Of a DNA stretch of 64,000 bases, positions 34,884-44,558 are shown in pieces. The stretch comes from G965250275 sp965250275 (GTDB lineage Bacteria > Pseudomonadota > Alphaproteobacteria > Rhodobacterales > Rhodobacteraceae). The stretch spans positions 2,976,001-3,040,000 of the forward strand of contig OZ252297.1 in assembly GCA_965250275.1 (NCBI GenBank). Direction: 5' to 3'. A program made the position numbers and the translations under genes. The notes beneath the pieces are model-generated. The model was not told where the DNA came from. It did not search any database and saw only the letters and a program-made list of their open reading frames with translations. Each line of letters starts with the position of its first letter. Positions within the stretch are counted from its first letter, which is position 1.

Positions 34884-35585
34884 ATGTGGAGTTTGTCCAC
34901 GTCCTCATTTCCCGAAGCTATCGGCCTCTTGGGCGTTTTCACATATCTCGGATCATACTTTGCGCTGCAAGCCGGGTTCATCCGCGGCCAGACCTACGTC
35001 TACGCCATACTGAACATCATCGCGCCCAGTTGTGTCCTCTATGACCTGCAGACCGATTTCAACCAATCCTCTGCGCTCATCCAGATCAGCTGGATCACGA
35101 TCAGTTTGGTCGGGATTGCCCGGCTTTTTTACATCTCCATCGCTCACAAGTTTAACGATGAAGAACAGGGTTTTATCTCGGAAAAGCTGCCCGACCTGCC
35201 TAAAAACCTCACGCGGCGTTTTCTGAAAAGTGGGCGCTGGATCGATGTGGAGCCCGGTTCGGTTCTGACCACCGAAGGACAGCTTGTGCCCCAATTGATC
35301 TACCTAGCGACAGGTGAGGTCGACGTGCATTTCAGCGACAACCTGCTCGTGACCATGGCCGGCAATCAGTACATCGGCGAAATCACGTGCCTGTCCAAGG
35401 AGCCCGCAACCGCAACGGTCGTCGCCAAGACGAAATTGCGCTGTTTCTGCATTCGGGCAGAGAAGCTGCGCAAACTCACGGACCGCAACGAAAACCTTCG
35501 CCAGTCCATAGAGACGAGTTTTGCGGGCGATGTCCGACACAAGCTCTTGCTGACCAACAACAGGCAAAAGGATCTGGTAGGATAA
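34884..35585 (+). CDS. Membrane protein with cyclic-nucleotide-binding-like domain (Popeye-like layout)
   Basis: A protein of 233 residues. Three hydrophobic helices (about 10-32, 38-58 and 65-88) precede a cNMP-binding-type beta-barrel (about 104-210: SVLTTEGQLVPQLIYLATGEVDVHF, QYIGEITCLSKEPATATVVA). There is no DNA-binding domain, so it is not a Crp-type transcription factor. The Popeye-like arrangement, three helices plus a cytosolic barrel, suggests a membrane sensor or scaffold; the signal is unknown. The start at 34884 follows TTGGAGC. A 33-residue upstream extension in frame is not hydrophobic and lacks support. Confidence 0.8.
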   Translation: MWSLSTSSFPEAIGLLGVFTYLGSYFALQAGFIRGQTYVYAILNIIAPSCVLYDLQTDFNQSSALIQISWITISLVGIARLFYISIAHKFNDEEQGFISEKLPDLPKNLTRRFLKSGRWIDVEPGSVLTTEGQLVPQLIYLATGEVDVHFSDNLLVTMAGNQYIGEITCLSKEPATATVVAKTKLRCFCIRAEKLRKLTDRNENLRQSIETSFAGDVRHKLLLTNNRQKDLVG

Positions 35586-35994
35586 GTGCCCCGCCAGGCC
35601 TTGGACGCGTCGGGTTGTTGGTCCGAACAGCAGGGATCGTTGGGCGGCACTGCGGATTGTGAGGAACGAAGTCTTCGCAGACTGAACACACACCGCGATG
35701 CCCGAGATTGCGGTGCTGCAATTCTAGTCAAACCTGACCGCTTTTTCGAAATTGTCCCGTCGGGCGGGATCGATTTCACGGGCAAGCGACGCAATCGGCT
35801 TAAGCCACTGAATTAGATGAATAAGCTCACACCTCTCGATACAGATTCGATGGCCAAATCACCTTAGGTCAGCTCATATTGGTTCACTATTGGAGCAAAG
35901 AAATCCTTTCCGGATCCTAATTGGTTTAGTGTAACATTTTGTCACAGCCTCTTGAAAATGGGCTGCTACGGAACAGAGCAACAGGGTTTGGAGC
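35586..35994. other. 409-bp stretch upstream of amt without a convincing gene
   Basis: A 76-codon frame on the plus strand and a short minus-strand frame exist but neither has a ribosome site or a recognisable family. The last 150 bp are AT-rich and likely hold the amt promoter. No sigma-54 element (TGGCAC-N5-TTGC) was found by eye. Confidence 0.45.
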
Positions 35995-37368
35995 ATGGAA
36001 GAACAACTGGCAGAACTAGCGGCAAAGGTCGCTGCGATGGAGGGGGCGGGCGCATCAGCATCGAACACGATGTTCGCTGAGATGTACTACTACCTGACCA
36101 TACCGCTCATGGTCATCATTCACGCCGGGTTTCTGGCGTATGAGATGGGCGCGTCGCGTCTGAAAAACGTTCTGGCTTCGGGTGTTAAGAACATTCTCGC
36201 CTTCGCGTTTATGGTCCCGACGTTTTATTTCTTCGGTTGGTTTGTCTACTGGGCCTGGACCCCGGGGTTGTTGCCAACCGCAGAAAGCTGGCAAACGGCG
36301 ATCGATTTCGCCAACCCGATGGGCGAGGTTATGGGGCCGCACCTGGCGGATAACGCCACAGGCGTGTTCTGGGGGGCGTTCACACTCTTCGCCGCCACCA
36401 CTGCGTCGATCTTCTCGGGCGCCGTTATCGAGCGCATTCAGGTCGTTGGATTTGTCATTCTTGCCATCGTGCTGGGCTCGTTTGCCTGGGTGGTTGCGGC
36501 GGCCTGGGGATGGTCGGCCAGCGGCTGGCTCGTCACCGGCTTCGGATATCATGATTTCGGTGCTGCGGGTGTCGTGCACATGGTTGCCGGGTTCTTTGCC
36601 CTGGGGGTCCTCATCAATCTCGGATCGCGGATCGGCAAGTACAATCCGGACGGATCACCCAACGCGATTGTGGGCCACAACATGCCTCTGACCCTGGTCG
36701 GCCTCATGCTGATCATCGTGGGCTTCTGGGGCTTTCTCATGGCTTGTGTGATCGTGCCGGGCGAAGCCTGGAGCTGGTTCGACAACAAATGGGCCAACAT
36801 CTACGGCACGCCGATGACCCTTGGTGCGCTGGCTTTCAACATTCTCATGGGTTTTGCCGGTGGGATTATTGGAGCTTGGATGGTCACACGTGATCCCTTC
36901 TGGATGATGTCCGGTGCGCTTGGCGGGATCATTTCCTGCGCAGCCGGTCTGGACTTGTGGTGGCCGCCACTGGCCTTTGCCGTTGCCTTTGTCGGCGGTG
37001 CGATCATGCAGCCAGCAGCGGCCTTCCTTGAGCGGATGAAAATCGACGACGCCGTCGGTGCGGTCACCGTTCACGGAACGCTTGGTGTCTGGGGTGTTCT
37101 GGCCGTGGGTATCTTTGCCAGCGGGTATCCGGCCCTGCAGGGCGCCGAAGGCGAGGTTCCGACCATTTCCCTCATGGGCCAGATTGTGGGCATCGTCATC
37201 ATGTTCCTTCTGGGAATCGTGCCAGGCTATGTCTGCTCGTTGATCCTGAAGGGCGTCGGGCTTCTGCGGGTGCCCGAAGAGGCCGAGATTGCCGGGCTTG
37301 ATCTGACAAAAGTGCCCAGCCGGGCCTATCCCGAAGGCATGCACACTGCAGCCACACCAGCAGAGTAA
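35995..37368 (+). CDS. amt: Ammonium (methylammonium) transporter, Amt family
   Basis: A membrane protein of 457 residues with 11 predicted helices. The twin-histidine pore residues are in DFGAAGVVHMVAG and VTVHGTLGVWG. An extra N-terminal segment (MEEQLAELAAKVAAMEG) is helical and polar. Proteins of this group often stand beside methylamine genes, and methylammonium is a standard Amt substrate analogue; here it precedes a small membrane protein by 12 bases and converges on the methylated-amine cluster. No glnK is adjacent. Confidence 0.92.
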   Translation: MEEQLAELAAKVAAMEGAGASASNTMFAEMYYYLTIPLMVIIHAGFLAYEMGASRLKNVLASGVKNILAFAFMVPTFYFFGWFVYWAWTPGLLPTAESWQTAIDFANPMGEVMGPHLADNATGVFWGAFTLFAATTASIFSGAVIERIQVVGFVILAIVLGSFAWVVAAAWGWSASGWLVTGFGYHDFGAAGVVHMVAGFFALGVLINLGSRIGKYNPDGSPNAIVGHNMPLTLVGLMLIIVGFWGFLMACVIVPGEAWSWFDNKWANIYGTPMTLGALAFNILMGFAGGIIGAWMVTRDPFWMMSGALGGIISCAAGLDLWWPPLAFAVAFVGGAIMQPAAAFLERMKIDDAVGAVTVHGTLGVWGVLAVGIFASGYPALQGAEGEVPTISLMGQIVGIVIMFLLGIVPGYVCSLILKGVGLLRVPEEAEIAGLDLTKVPSRAYPEGMHTAATPAE

Positions 37369-37380
37369 GGAGAGCACTCG

Positions 37381-37545
37381 ATGGGAACGGAAATCAAAGA
37401 CTGGGCTGCCGCCGAAGGGGCCTACTATACCGGGTACGGCTCTGGTGAGATGATCTGGCTGATCGTGGCGATCATCCTTTGCATCGTCCCTTTGATCATC
37501 GGATCGCGGCACGAGTTTGATGCCTACAAAAAGCTGCAATCCTGA
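37381..37545 (+). CDS. Amt-linked small membrane protein (54 residues)
   Basis: A 55-codon frame with a strong TAAGGAGAG ribosome site, starting 12 bases after the amt stop. The product has a polar opening (MGTEIKDWAAAEGAYYTGYG), one hydrophobic helix (about 24-42: MIWLIVAIILCIVPLIIG) and a short charged end (SRHEFDAYKKLQS). The coupling suggests it is a partner of the transporter. It is too short for common gene-length cut-offs and no family is known to me. Confidence 0.8.
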   Translation: MGTEIKDWAAAEGAYYTGYGSGEMIWLIVAIILCIVPLIIGSRHEFDAYKKLQS

Positions 37546-37570
37546 TCAGGGATCCGATTGAACCAAAAGG

Positions 37571-37600
37571 AAGGGCCGCGGTTACACGCGGCCCTTTTTT
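37571..37600 (+). terminator. Rho-independent terminator after the amt operon
   Basis: AGGGCCGCG (37572-37580) pairs with CGCGGCCCT (37587-37595) over a 6-base loop and is followed by TTTTTTCC. It ends transcription of amt and its small partner, and separates them from the convergent amine cluster. Confidence 0.9.
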
Positions 37601-37682
37601 CCTGCGCGGAGCATTAAGATGGAGCGCAAATGCAGCGGGATTGCAGGCAATCAGCGATGACAACAGACGCTGCCCCAATCTC

Positions 37683-39011
37683 TCAGCGGCTGGTGTTGCG
37701 GCTCTCGCGGTTTTCACGCCGGTCCACCACGTGACGATACCAAAGATCGGCCGCATGCAGGAAACGTGGTTGCGCGCCCCGATAGAACCAACGCGACGTC
37801 AGACGCGGCGCGGAATAGGCCGTTTCACCTCCCGGCAGGCCCAGCGCCTGCAGGGCGGCCTTTCGCCCGAGCCAGGGTGCCAGCACAGTGCCACCACCGG
37901 AAAATCCCATGGCATAATGCAGGCCGTTATGTTCACCCACATGCGGAACGTGACCAAACGTGTACCCGGTGTCTCCGGTCCAGACATGGGAGAGCTTCAC
38001 CCCGGCAAGCGATGGCCAGATCTCTGTCATGGTCGCATGCAAGCGGTGTGCCGCTTTGTCCAGCCCAATGGGCATCATAGCAGCGCGCCCGCCAAACAAG
38101 ATGCGGGTGCCATCAGGGGAGATCCGAAAGTAACTGTGCCGCGCGCGCGTCTCGACCATCATTCTGCGACCCGGTGCCAATTCGCCGATCAGATTGGGTG
38201 ACAGCGGTTCGGTCGCGATCAGGAAGCTGGGCAAGGGAAACACCCGGCGCGCGAACCACGAAAAGGCGGCACCGGTGTATCCGTTTGTTGCCAGCACCAC
38301 TTTGTCGGCCTTCACATCACCCCGCGAAGTGGCGACAAGCTGGCCTGCCTTGGTCCGATCTACCCGGCTGGCTGCACATCCGGGCACCACAGGCACACCA
38401 CGGCGGCGCACCGCAGCGAGCAGCCCGAGATGATACTTCGCGGGATGCAGGCCTGCGTGCGAGGCAAAAACCATGCCGCCTTTGTAAAGCGGGCTAGAGA
38501 TCTCCGACCCAAGATCAGCGCGCGGAACGATATGGCAAGGCACCCCACCCTTTTCCGACACCTGGACCGCTCTGTCCTTCTGGGCCTCAAAATGCGATGC
38601 GGTGTAAGCCAGTTGGATGCGTCCAGTTTCCTCGAAATCGCACGCGATGTCCTCTGTTTGAATCAGCCCCTTTGCCCAATCGAGCGCCACCTCGGCCTCG
38701 CTGTAGATCCCGTCCGCCGCATCAACGCCGTAGCGGGCCGCCAGTGTGTCCCAACCCAGCCTTGGATGCGCGCCGAGCATGCCACCATTTCGGGTGGACG
38801 CGCCTTGTCCAGGTTGCCCGCTGTCGATGACAGCGACCCGGGCCCCTGCGTCATGCGCTGCAAGCGCGGCAGACAAACCCGTATACCCTGCCCCGATGAC
38901 CAGCAGATCGACCTGGTCGGGCAACATCTCGTCGCTCAGATCCGGCCAGGTGACATCCTCCCACCAATAGGGCCGTCCGGGCGGAGCAGCGTCTTGGGCA
39001 AAAAGGCTCAT
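37683..39011 (-). CDS. FAD-dependent oxidoreductase (DadA/PuuB-like) at the end of the amine cluster
   Basis: A soluble protein of 442 residues with an N-terminal dinucleotide-binding motif (VIGAGYTGLSAALAAHDAG, about 40-58), STRNGGML, and a C-terminal FAD region (HVWTGDTGYTFGHVPHVG, AMGFSGGGTVLAPWLG). It belongs to the D-amino-acid/glutamylputrescine/glycine oxidase group that oxidises C-N bonds of amines. It follows tdm by 69 bases. A secondary or tertiary amine is a plausible substrate, but neither the substrate nor the acceptor can be read. Confidence 0.85.
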   Translation of the reverse strand: MSLFAQDAAPPGRPYWWEDVTWPDLSDEMLPDQVDLLVIGAGYTGLSAALAAHDAGARVAVIDSGQPGQGASTRNGGMLGAHPRLGWDTLAARYGVDAADGIYSEAEVALDWAKGLIQTEDIACDFEETGRIQLAYTASHFEAQKDRAVQVSEKGGVPCHIVPRADLGSEISSPLYKGGMVFASHAGLHPAKYHLGLLAAVRRRGVPVVPGCAASRVDRTKAGQLVATSRGDVKADKVVLATNGYTGAAFSWFARRVFPLPSFLIATEPLSPNLIGELAPGRRMMVETRARHSYFRISPDGTRILFGGRAAMMPIGLDKAAHRLHATMTEIWPSLAGVKLSHVWTGDTGYTFGHVPHVGEHNGLHYAMGFSGGGTVLAPWLGRKAALQALGLPGGETAYSAPRLTSRWFYRGAQPRFLHAADLWYRHVVDRRENRESRNTSR

Positions 39012-39080
39012 TGCTGACGAAGGGGCGGATTCCAGATTGGGCGTTGGCGCATCAGCTGCGTGGCGGCTCTTACCCACCAC

Positions 39081-41453
39081 TCAGGCATAAAGACCCTTCA
39101 CCCGCTCTTTGCCGGGGTCGAAATGGGGGAAGGGCACGATTCGCGCTTTCAGCCGTTTTTGCTGACCGTCAAGCTGGCCAATCTCGATCTCTGTCCCGAT
39201 CTCTGAATGCGCGGTGGCCACCCGGCCCAGCGCAATCACCTTGCCCAGAATGGGCGACTTCATCGCAGAAGTGATCTCCCCCACCTGCGCCTTTCCCATA
39301 CGGACACAGTCACCCGGCGACGGAACGAGGCCCCCATCGATTTCGAACCCGACCAGCTTGCGGTGCGGATGCGCTTTGCGCTCTTCGAGCGCGGCCCGCC
39401 CGACAAAGTCATCCGTCTTTGACTTGAGTGGCACGGTAAAGCCGATGCCCGCTTCGAAAGGGTCAGTGGTGTCGTCGAACTCCGAGCCGGCAAAGATCAG
39501 GCCGGCCTCGATCCGGATCATGTCGAGCGCGCCAAGCCCAAGCGGGGTTATCCCGTACGCCTGCCCGACCGACCAGATCTTGTCGAAAATCTCGGTTGCA
39601 TCTTTGGGATGGCAGAAAACCTCATACCCCAGTTCGCCTGAGTACCCTGTTCGGGATATCACAACCGCCGTCCCCGAATAGTCACCCACGCGCGCCACGG
39701 TCAGCCGGAACCATGGCAGGTCCTCGACCGAGGGCTGGGTTGGTGGGGTCCAGAAGATCTTGGTCAGAATATCTCTGGAGTGGCGGCCCTGCACGGCGAT
39801 GTTGTGCAACTGGTCGGTGGATGGACGCACCCAGGCGTTCAATCCCAGCGCTTCGGCCTGCTCTTTCAGCCACAGACCACTGGTATCATTGCCGCCAATC
39901 CACCGGAAATTCATCTCGCCCAGCCTGTAGATCGTGCCGTCGTCAATCATCCCGCCATGGGGGTAGCACATCGCAGTGTAGCTGACTTGACCCACGCTGA
40001 TCTTTTTGACGTTCCGGGTCACGCAATGCTGCATCAGCTCTTCGGCATCGGGCCCTGTCACTTCGTATTTGCGCAAGGGTGACAAATCCATGATGGCGAC
40101 CTTTTCCCGGACCGCCCAGTATTCCTCGATGCTGCCATGACTGGTGAACGTGTTGGGCAGCCAGTAGCCGTTGTATTCAACGAAGTCCTGCGTGTGCCGC
40201 GCAAAACAGTCGTGAAACGCGGTTTTCTTGGTTTCTTCCACATCCGCCTCCGCAGACTTTCTGTATCCGGATGAGCGCTGAAAATCCTCGCTCGCCTTGT
40301 AAGTGCGCACCTGAATATCCGTTGGGTTCCAGCCATTTGCCGGATCGACATCGCAAGGGCATGCCGTCGACACGCAAACCAGATCCGACAGCGCCCGCAA
40401 CAACACGTAGTCGCCCGGTCGCGACCACGGGTCATCCATACCGATCGCGTTCGTGTCATCGAGCATTGTGTTGAAAAAGAAGTTGATGGCCGGCCATCCG
40501 CCGCGCGGACGCACGTCGAACCGGGCCAGATCCCGGTTCATGTTTTCGGAACAGTTCACATGACCGGGATACCCCAGATCTTCGTAGTACCGCGCCGTGC
40601 AGGCTAGTCCGAATGTATCGTGGCGCCCGCAGGTGTCCTGCACGATCTCAACCAGCGGCTCCTGATCCACACTCCAGTACTTCGAAAAAATGCCGGGATT
40701 GGGATAAAGGCTGCCCATCAGGCTGCGCGTTGTCGTGGGATCAATTTCCCGCTCAAGGCCTTTGTCGAGCGCGCGGCGTGAAAACGCCTGAAAATCCGAG
40801 CATTCCCGTCCCTGCACATCAAGAATTTGGATGAACTCACCGGCCTTGACTTCATAAGCAGTGGCATGGCCGGGTTGGATGTTGATGTCCGCAAGCGGAT
40901 CCGCCAGCGGATCAGGTGGCGCGGTGACGCTTTTGGCCTGCCCGGGATTGGCGCGTCTGACGTAGAGCATCAGTTCGGTGGGCGCATTCTGTGCCTCGGG
41001 GCTCATCGGGCCGCCGGGCGCAGCACAGATCAAGAGCCCATCGCATTCGGCGGTGAAGTCCGCTGTGTCACCGGGATGCGATCCATCGGGGAAAACGGAA
41101 ATCGCATCTCCGGTCTCTATCGTAAACCCGGCCGCCGCCAGCGCTTTCAGGACATTGGCACCCGAGCGAGAACCGTTCGCGAGCGTGGCGATGGTTGCGG
41201 TGGGGCGTCCCTGCCCTTTCGCCCCCAGCATCGCCGCATCCGACGACCGGTCGGGCGCAAAGAACACCAGCTCTCCGGGTTGGAGGCCGTCCTTGTCGAG
41301 CACGCTGATCTGGTCGCCTTTGTAGACGGGAATGGCGCGTGACCCACCTCCAGGCACGGGGTGCCGTTCGACCCCATGCGGCAGGATCGGAAGGCCAGGC
41401 TGAATGATTCCCCGACGCTCCCAAGGGTGTTCAAAGAATGCAGGTCGGTTCAT
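39081..41453 (-). CDS. tdm: Trimethylamine N-oxide demethylase
   Basis: A protein of 790 residues with two halves. The first (about 20-370) is a DUF1989-type domain with the zinc-site cysteines (GRECSDF; CPCDVDP) found in characterised Tdm. The second (about 420-790) is a GcvT-like tetrahydrofolate domain (YSGELGYEVF). The enzyme splits TMAO to dimethylamine and formaldehyde, with formaldehyde passed on to folate. MNRPAFFEHPWERRG at 41453 matches the expected N-terminus; the upstream 45 residues are spurious. It follows tmoW by 76 bases. Confidence 0.95.
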   Translation of the reverse strand: MNRPAFFEHPWERRGIIQPGLPILPHGVERHPVPGGGSRAIPVYKGDQISVLDKDGLQPGELVFFAPDRSSDAAMLGAKGQGRPTATIATLANGSRSGANVLKALAAAGFTIETGDAISVFPDGSHPGDTADFTAECDGLLICAAPGGPMSPEAQNAPTELMLYVRRANPGQAKSVTAPPDPLADPLADINIQPGHATAYEVKAGEFIQILDVQGRECSDFQAFSRRALDKGLEREIDPTTTRSLMGSLYPNPGIFSKYWSVDQEPLVEIVQDTCGRHDTFGLACTARYYEDLGYPGHVNCSENMNRDLARFDVRPRGGWPAINFFFNTMLDDTNAIGMDDPWSRPGDYVLLRALSDLVCVSTACPCDVDPANGWNPTDIQVRTYKASEDFQRSSGYRKSAEADVEETKKTAFHDCFARHTQDFVEYNGYWLPNTFTSHGSIEEYWAVREKVAIMDLSPLRKYEVTGPDAEELMQHCVTRNVKKISVGQVSYTAMCYPHGGMIDDGTIYRLGEMNFRWIGGNDTSGLWLKEQAEALGLNAWVRPSTDQLHNIAVQGRHSRDILTKIFWTPPTQPSVEDLPWFRLTVARVGDYSGTAVVISRTGYSGELGYEVFCHPKDATEIFDKIWSVGQAYGITPLGLGALDMIRIEAGLIFAGSEFDDTTDPFEAGIGFTVPLKSKTDDFVGRAALEERKAHPHRKLVGFEIDGGLVPSPGDCVRMGKAQVGEITSAMKSPILGKVIALGRVATAHSEIGTEIEIGQLDGQQKRLKARIVPFPHFDPGKERVKGLYA

Positions 41454-41529
41454 TGCATACCCTTTCCGTAAGCCTTCGATGCTGCGCCTTCCCACAATTG
41501 TCCGACACGGGCCCTGCTGAGCTGGCGCC

Positions 41530-43515
41530 TCATTCCAGTCCCAGCGCCTTCTTGCGCTCTTCGGCCCATGCCATGACCGCCAGGTCAAAGGTCAATGCCA
41601 TTAAGGCGACGTTCATACCCAGAACGATGTTTTTGCCCAGCTCTGTGCCGGCCAGTGTCCGCTGCAGCTCTTGTCCCAGGTCCTGAGTGCCGATGAAGGC
41701 CGCGATGATGACCATAAAGAAGGCAAACATGATCGCCTGATTGAAGCCAACTGCCATCGTCGGAAGCGCCATGGGGATCTGGACGGTCCAGAGTTTTTGC
41801 CTGCGCGTTGCGCCAGACATATCCGCGGCTTCCGTGATCTCGGGCGGAACGGTGCGCAGCCCCTCAATCGTGTACCGCGTCAAAGGCACCGTTGTGAAAA
41901 TCACGATCGCAAAGATCACCGCAACGTCATTCACACCAAAGAGCATGATCGCCGGGATCAGGTAGATAAAGCTCGGGAAGGTCTGGGCAGTGTCGCAGGC
42001 CAAGAGGATACGGCTCGACCAGCGTCTCGACCGTGCCGCGAAAATGCCCAGCGGAATGCCGATCAGCATCGAAATGATCACAGCGGAAATCACCGTGTAA
42101 AGCGTGATGACCGACCGGTCCCACCACCCTGAAAAGGCGACAAGTGTGAAGAAGATGAAGCCATAGATCGCCGATCTGCGCCCGCCGATCCAGTACGTCA
42201 GCGCCGTGACCAGAAGGATAAAGGCGGGCGTGGGGATCCAAAGAAGGGAGTTGCGGAACGGGATCAGGATCTTGACGTTCAGGAACCAGCGGAGCCATTC
42301 GGTCACCGCGTTCACGGCGTCGATGGCGAGGAAGCCTTTGATCAGAGCATCGATTTCCTTGCCCTTCGAAAACGACTGGCGCCGCCCGATTTCGGCAAAG
42401 ACGTCAATGAACTGCGCCACGATGCAAAAGAAAACAAACGCAGCAACGGCCACCAGAAGGTAGATATGCTGCTTCCACCACGGGGTGCCCTTCTCGAAAT
42501 GCTCGGGTTGCTTGACGACCCAGGCCTTGGACAAGCGGTCGAGCATGATGGCAAAGAGCACAATGGTCACGCCGATCTCAAAAGATCGGCCCAGCTTGAA
42601 ACTGCCCATCATCGCCAGCAGCTTCGCGCCCAGCCCCGGCATCCCGATAAAGGCGGTCAGAACAACCATTGCCAGACACAGCATGATGACTTGGTTCACA
42701 CCGACCAGAAGTTCAGTGCGCGCCGCGGGCAAATAGACCCGCGTCAACATCTGCCAGCGTGTGCAACCCGCCATCTTGCCGGCCTCGACGACCTCGGGGC
42801 TGACCTTTTTGAGGCCCAGCGTTGTCATCAAAACCATGGGCGGGATGGCGTAGATGATCGTGGCTACCGCGCCCGCAGTCGGACCCACTTTGAAGAAGAT
42901 CACAGCCGGCAAGAGATAAGTGAAGAAGGGTAAGGTCTGCAGCACGCTCAGGATGGGTTTGATTGCGGTGTCGAACCACGGGTACTTCCACGCTGTGATG
43001 CCCAGAAGCAGGCCCAGCAAAAACGCAACCGGCGCGGCGACGACAAGCACCGACATGGTCTGCATCGCGATGTCCCACTGTCCGATCAATGCCGTCCAGA
43101 CAAACGTTCCGCCCGACAGCAGGGCCATTTTCCAGCCCCCCAGGTAGTATCCCAAGACCACCGCGGCCGCCGCGATCGCCGTCCATGGAATCGGGCCCAG
43201 ATTGGGCCAACGGCGTTTGCCGTAAAGCAGGTTCGCCGTTGCATCGAGCAGGAATTCCAAAGGGCCTTCCGCGATGAAGCGCGTTACATAGATCAAACCC
43301 AGGTCGTTCTGAACAAAGTCAAAGACAACATCCAATGCCTCGGCCGTGGGCGGGATCATGGCTTCGGGGATGCGTTGCAGCCAGGGCGGCAAGATACCAA
43401 GGGCGTGTGCCGCGATGATCACGAACGCCGTGCCCAGCAACGCCAGCAAGACAGGGTCGCGGCGCGCCTTCTGCGCTGTGGGCAGGCCAGCCTCGGTTGT
43501 CGAGGCGACAGACAT
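41530..43515 (-). CDS. tmoW: TMAO ABC transporter permease, double-length
   Basis: A membrane protein of 661 residues made of two OpuAB/ProW-like permease halves in one chain. Each half carries an EAA loop that contacts the ATPase: EAGKMAGCTRWQMLTRVYLP in the first and EAADMSGATRRQKLWTVQIP in the second. A usual ProW has one half. A single chain can therefore form the whole pore with two TmoV subunits. The ATG overlaps the tmoV stop by one base (TGATG). Confidence 0.92.
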   Translation of the reverse strand: MSVASTTEAGLPTAQKARRDPVLLALLGTAFVIIAAHALGILPPWLQRIPEAMIPPTAEALDVVFDFVQNDLGLIYVTRFIAEGPLEFLLDATANLLYGKRRWPNLGPIPWTAIAAAAVVLGYYLGGWKMALLSGGTFVWTALIGQWDIAMQTMSVLVVAAPVAFLLGLLLGITAWKYPWFDTAIKPILSVLQTLPFFTYLLPAVIFFKVGPTAGAVATIIYAIPPMVLMTTLGLKKVSPEVVEAGKMAGCTRWQMLTRVYLPAARTELLVGVNQVIMLCLAMVVLTAFIGMPGLGAKLLAMMGSFKLGRSFEIGVTIVLFAIMLDRLSKAWVVKQPEHFEKGTPWWKQHIYLLVAVAAFVFFCIVAQFIDVFAEIGRRQSFSKGKEIDALIKGFLAIDAVNAVTEWLRWFLNVKILIPFRNSLLWIPTPAFILLVTALTYWIGGRRSAIYGFIFFTLVAFSGWWDRSVITLYTVISAVIISMLIGIPLGIFAARSRRWSSRILLACDTAQTFPSFIYLIPAIMLFGVNDVAVIFAIVIFTTVPLTRYTIEGLRTVPPEITEAADMSGATRRQKLWTVQIPMALPTMAVGFNQAIMFAFFMVIIAAFIGTQDLGQELQRTLAGTELGKNIVLGMNVALMALTFDLAVMAWAEERKKALGLE

Positions 43516-44534
43516 CAGCCCGCCCCCAGGAGCAGATCCAGCGCGTCCTTGCGATGCATCACACCGATGATTTGCCCCGCTTTGTCAGCAACCGGAATGA
43601 CTTCGCGCGTCTCGTTCACAAGCTGACGAGCAAGGTCCTGAATCGTGGCGGTGCCATCCACGGGCTGCCCCTCAGGCGCGACCCCGTTGATCGGAAGCGA
43701 CAGGCCTTTCGCGTGCACCACGCGGGCTTTGTCAATATCTTCTGTGAACTTACGGACGTAATCCGTGGCCGGGTGCATCACGATTTCATCCGGCGTGTCG
43801 CACTGTTCGATCGCCCCATCTTTCATGATGGCAATCCGGTCAGCCAGACGCAGCGCTTCATCGAAATCGTGGGTGATGAAAACAATGGTCTTGCCCAGCA
43901 TCTCCTGCAGTCGCAGGAACTCATCCTGCATCTCCCGCCGGATCAGCGGATCGAGCGCGGAGAACGGCTCGTCAAGGAACCAGAGGTCTGGCTCAATTGC
44001 CAGACTGCGGGCAATGCCAACGCGTTGTTGCTGGCCGCCCGACAGCTCCCGCGGGAAGTAATCCTCGCGCCCTTCCAGACCGACAAGTCGCACAACTTCC
44101 AGCGCGCGCTCGCGGCGGGTGTGCTTGTCCTGCCCGCGCATTTCGAGCGGGAAGGCCACATTCTCGAGCACGGTGCGGTGCGGCAGTAGTCCAAATGACT
44201 GAAAAACCATGCCCATCTTGGACCGGCGCAACTCGATCAGATTGCTCTCGGACAGGGACATGATGTCCTGACCTTCAACCTCGATCGTGCCACCAGTGAT
44301 GTCATGCAGACGGGAAAAGCAGCGCACGAGAGTCGACTTGCCGGATCCGGAAAGACCCATGATGACCAGCATCTCGCCTTTGTCGACATCGACGGAAACG
44401 TCCTTGACGCCGGCGATGTACCCGTCCGCCCTAATCTCGTCGAAACTGCGGCCGGCGGGCATCGAACGCAGGTATCCCTCCGGGTCTGGCCCGAACAGTT
44501 TCCAGACGTTTTTGGCCGAGATTACCGATGCCAT
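43515..44534 (-). CDS. tmoV: TMAO ABC transporter ATP-binding protein
   Basis: A protein of 339 residues: Walker A GLSGSGKST (60-68), signature LSGGQQQRVGIARSL and Walker B LWFLDEPFSALDP, then tandem C-terminal CBS-type segments (about 270-335), which in OpuA/ProV proteins sense ionic strength or nucleotides. It powers TmoW. Glycine betaine importers are very similar, so the TMAO assignment rests on position next to tmm and tdm. Confidence 0.92.
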   Translation of the reverse strand: MASVISAKNVWKLFGPDPEGYLRSMPAGRSFDEIRADGYIAGVKDVSVDVDKGEMLVIMGLSGSGKSTLVRCFSRLHDITGGTIEVEGQDIMSLSESNLIELRRSKMGMVFQSFGLLPHRTVLENVAFPLEMRGQDKHTRRERALEVVRLVGLEGREDYFPRELSGGQQQRVGIARSLAIEPDLWFLDEPFSALDPLIRREMQDEFLRLQEMLGKTIVFITHDFDEALRLADRIAIMKDGAIEQCDTPDEIVMHPATDYVRKFTEDIDKARVVHAKGLSLPINGVAPEGQPVDGTATIQDLARQLVNETREVIPVADKAGQIIGVMHRKDALDLLLGAG

Positions 44535-44558
44535 GCCTCACCCCCGTCAGTCAGGTCA

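Noticed and set aside
35586..35816. A 76-codon plus-strand frame before amt
   Set aside because: No ribosome site, no recognisable domain, and the preceding gene ends right before it; treated as intergenic.
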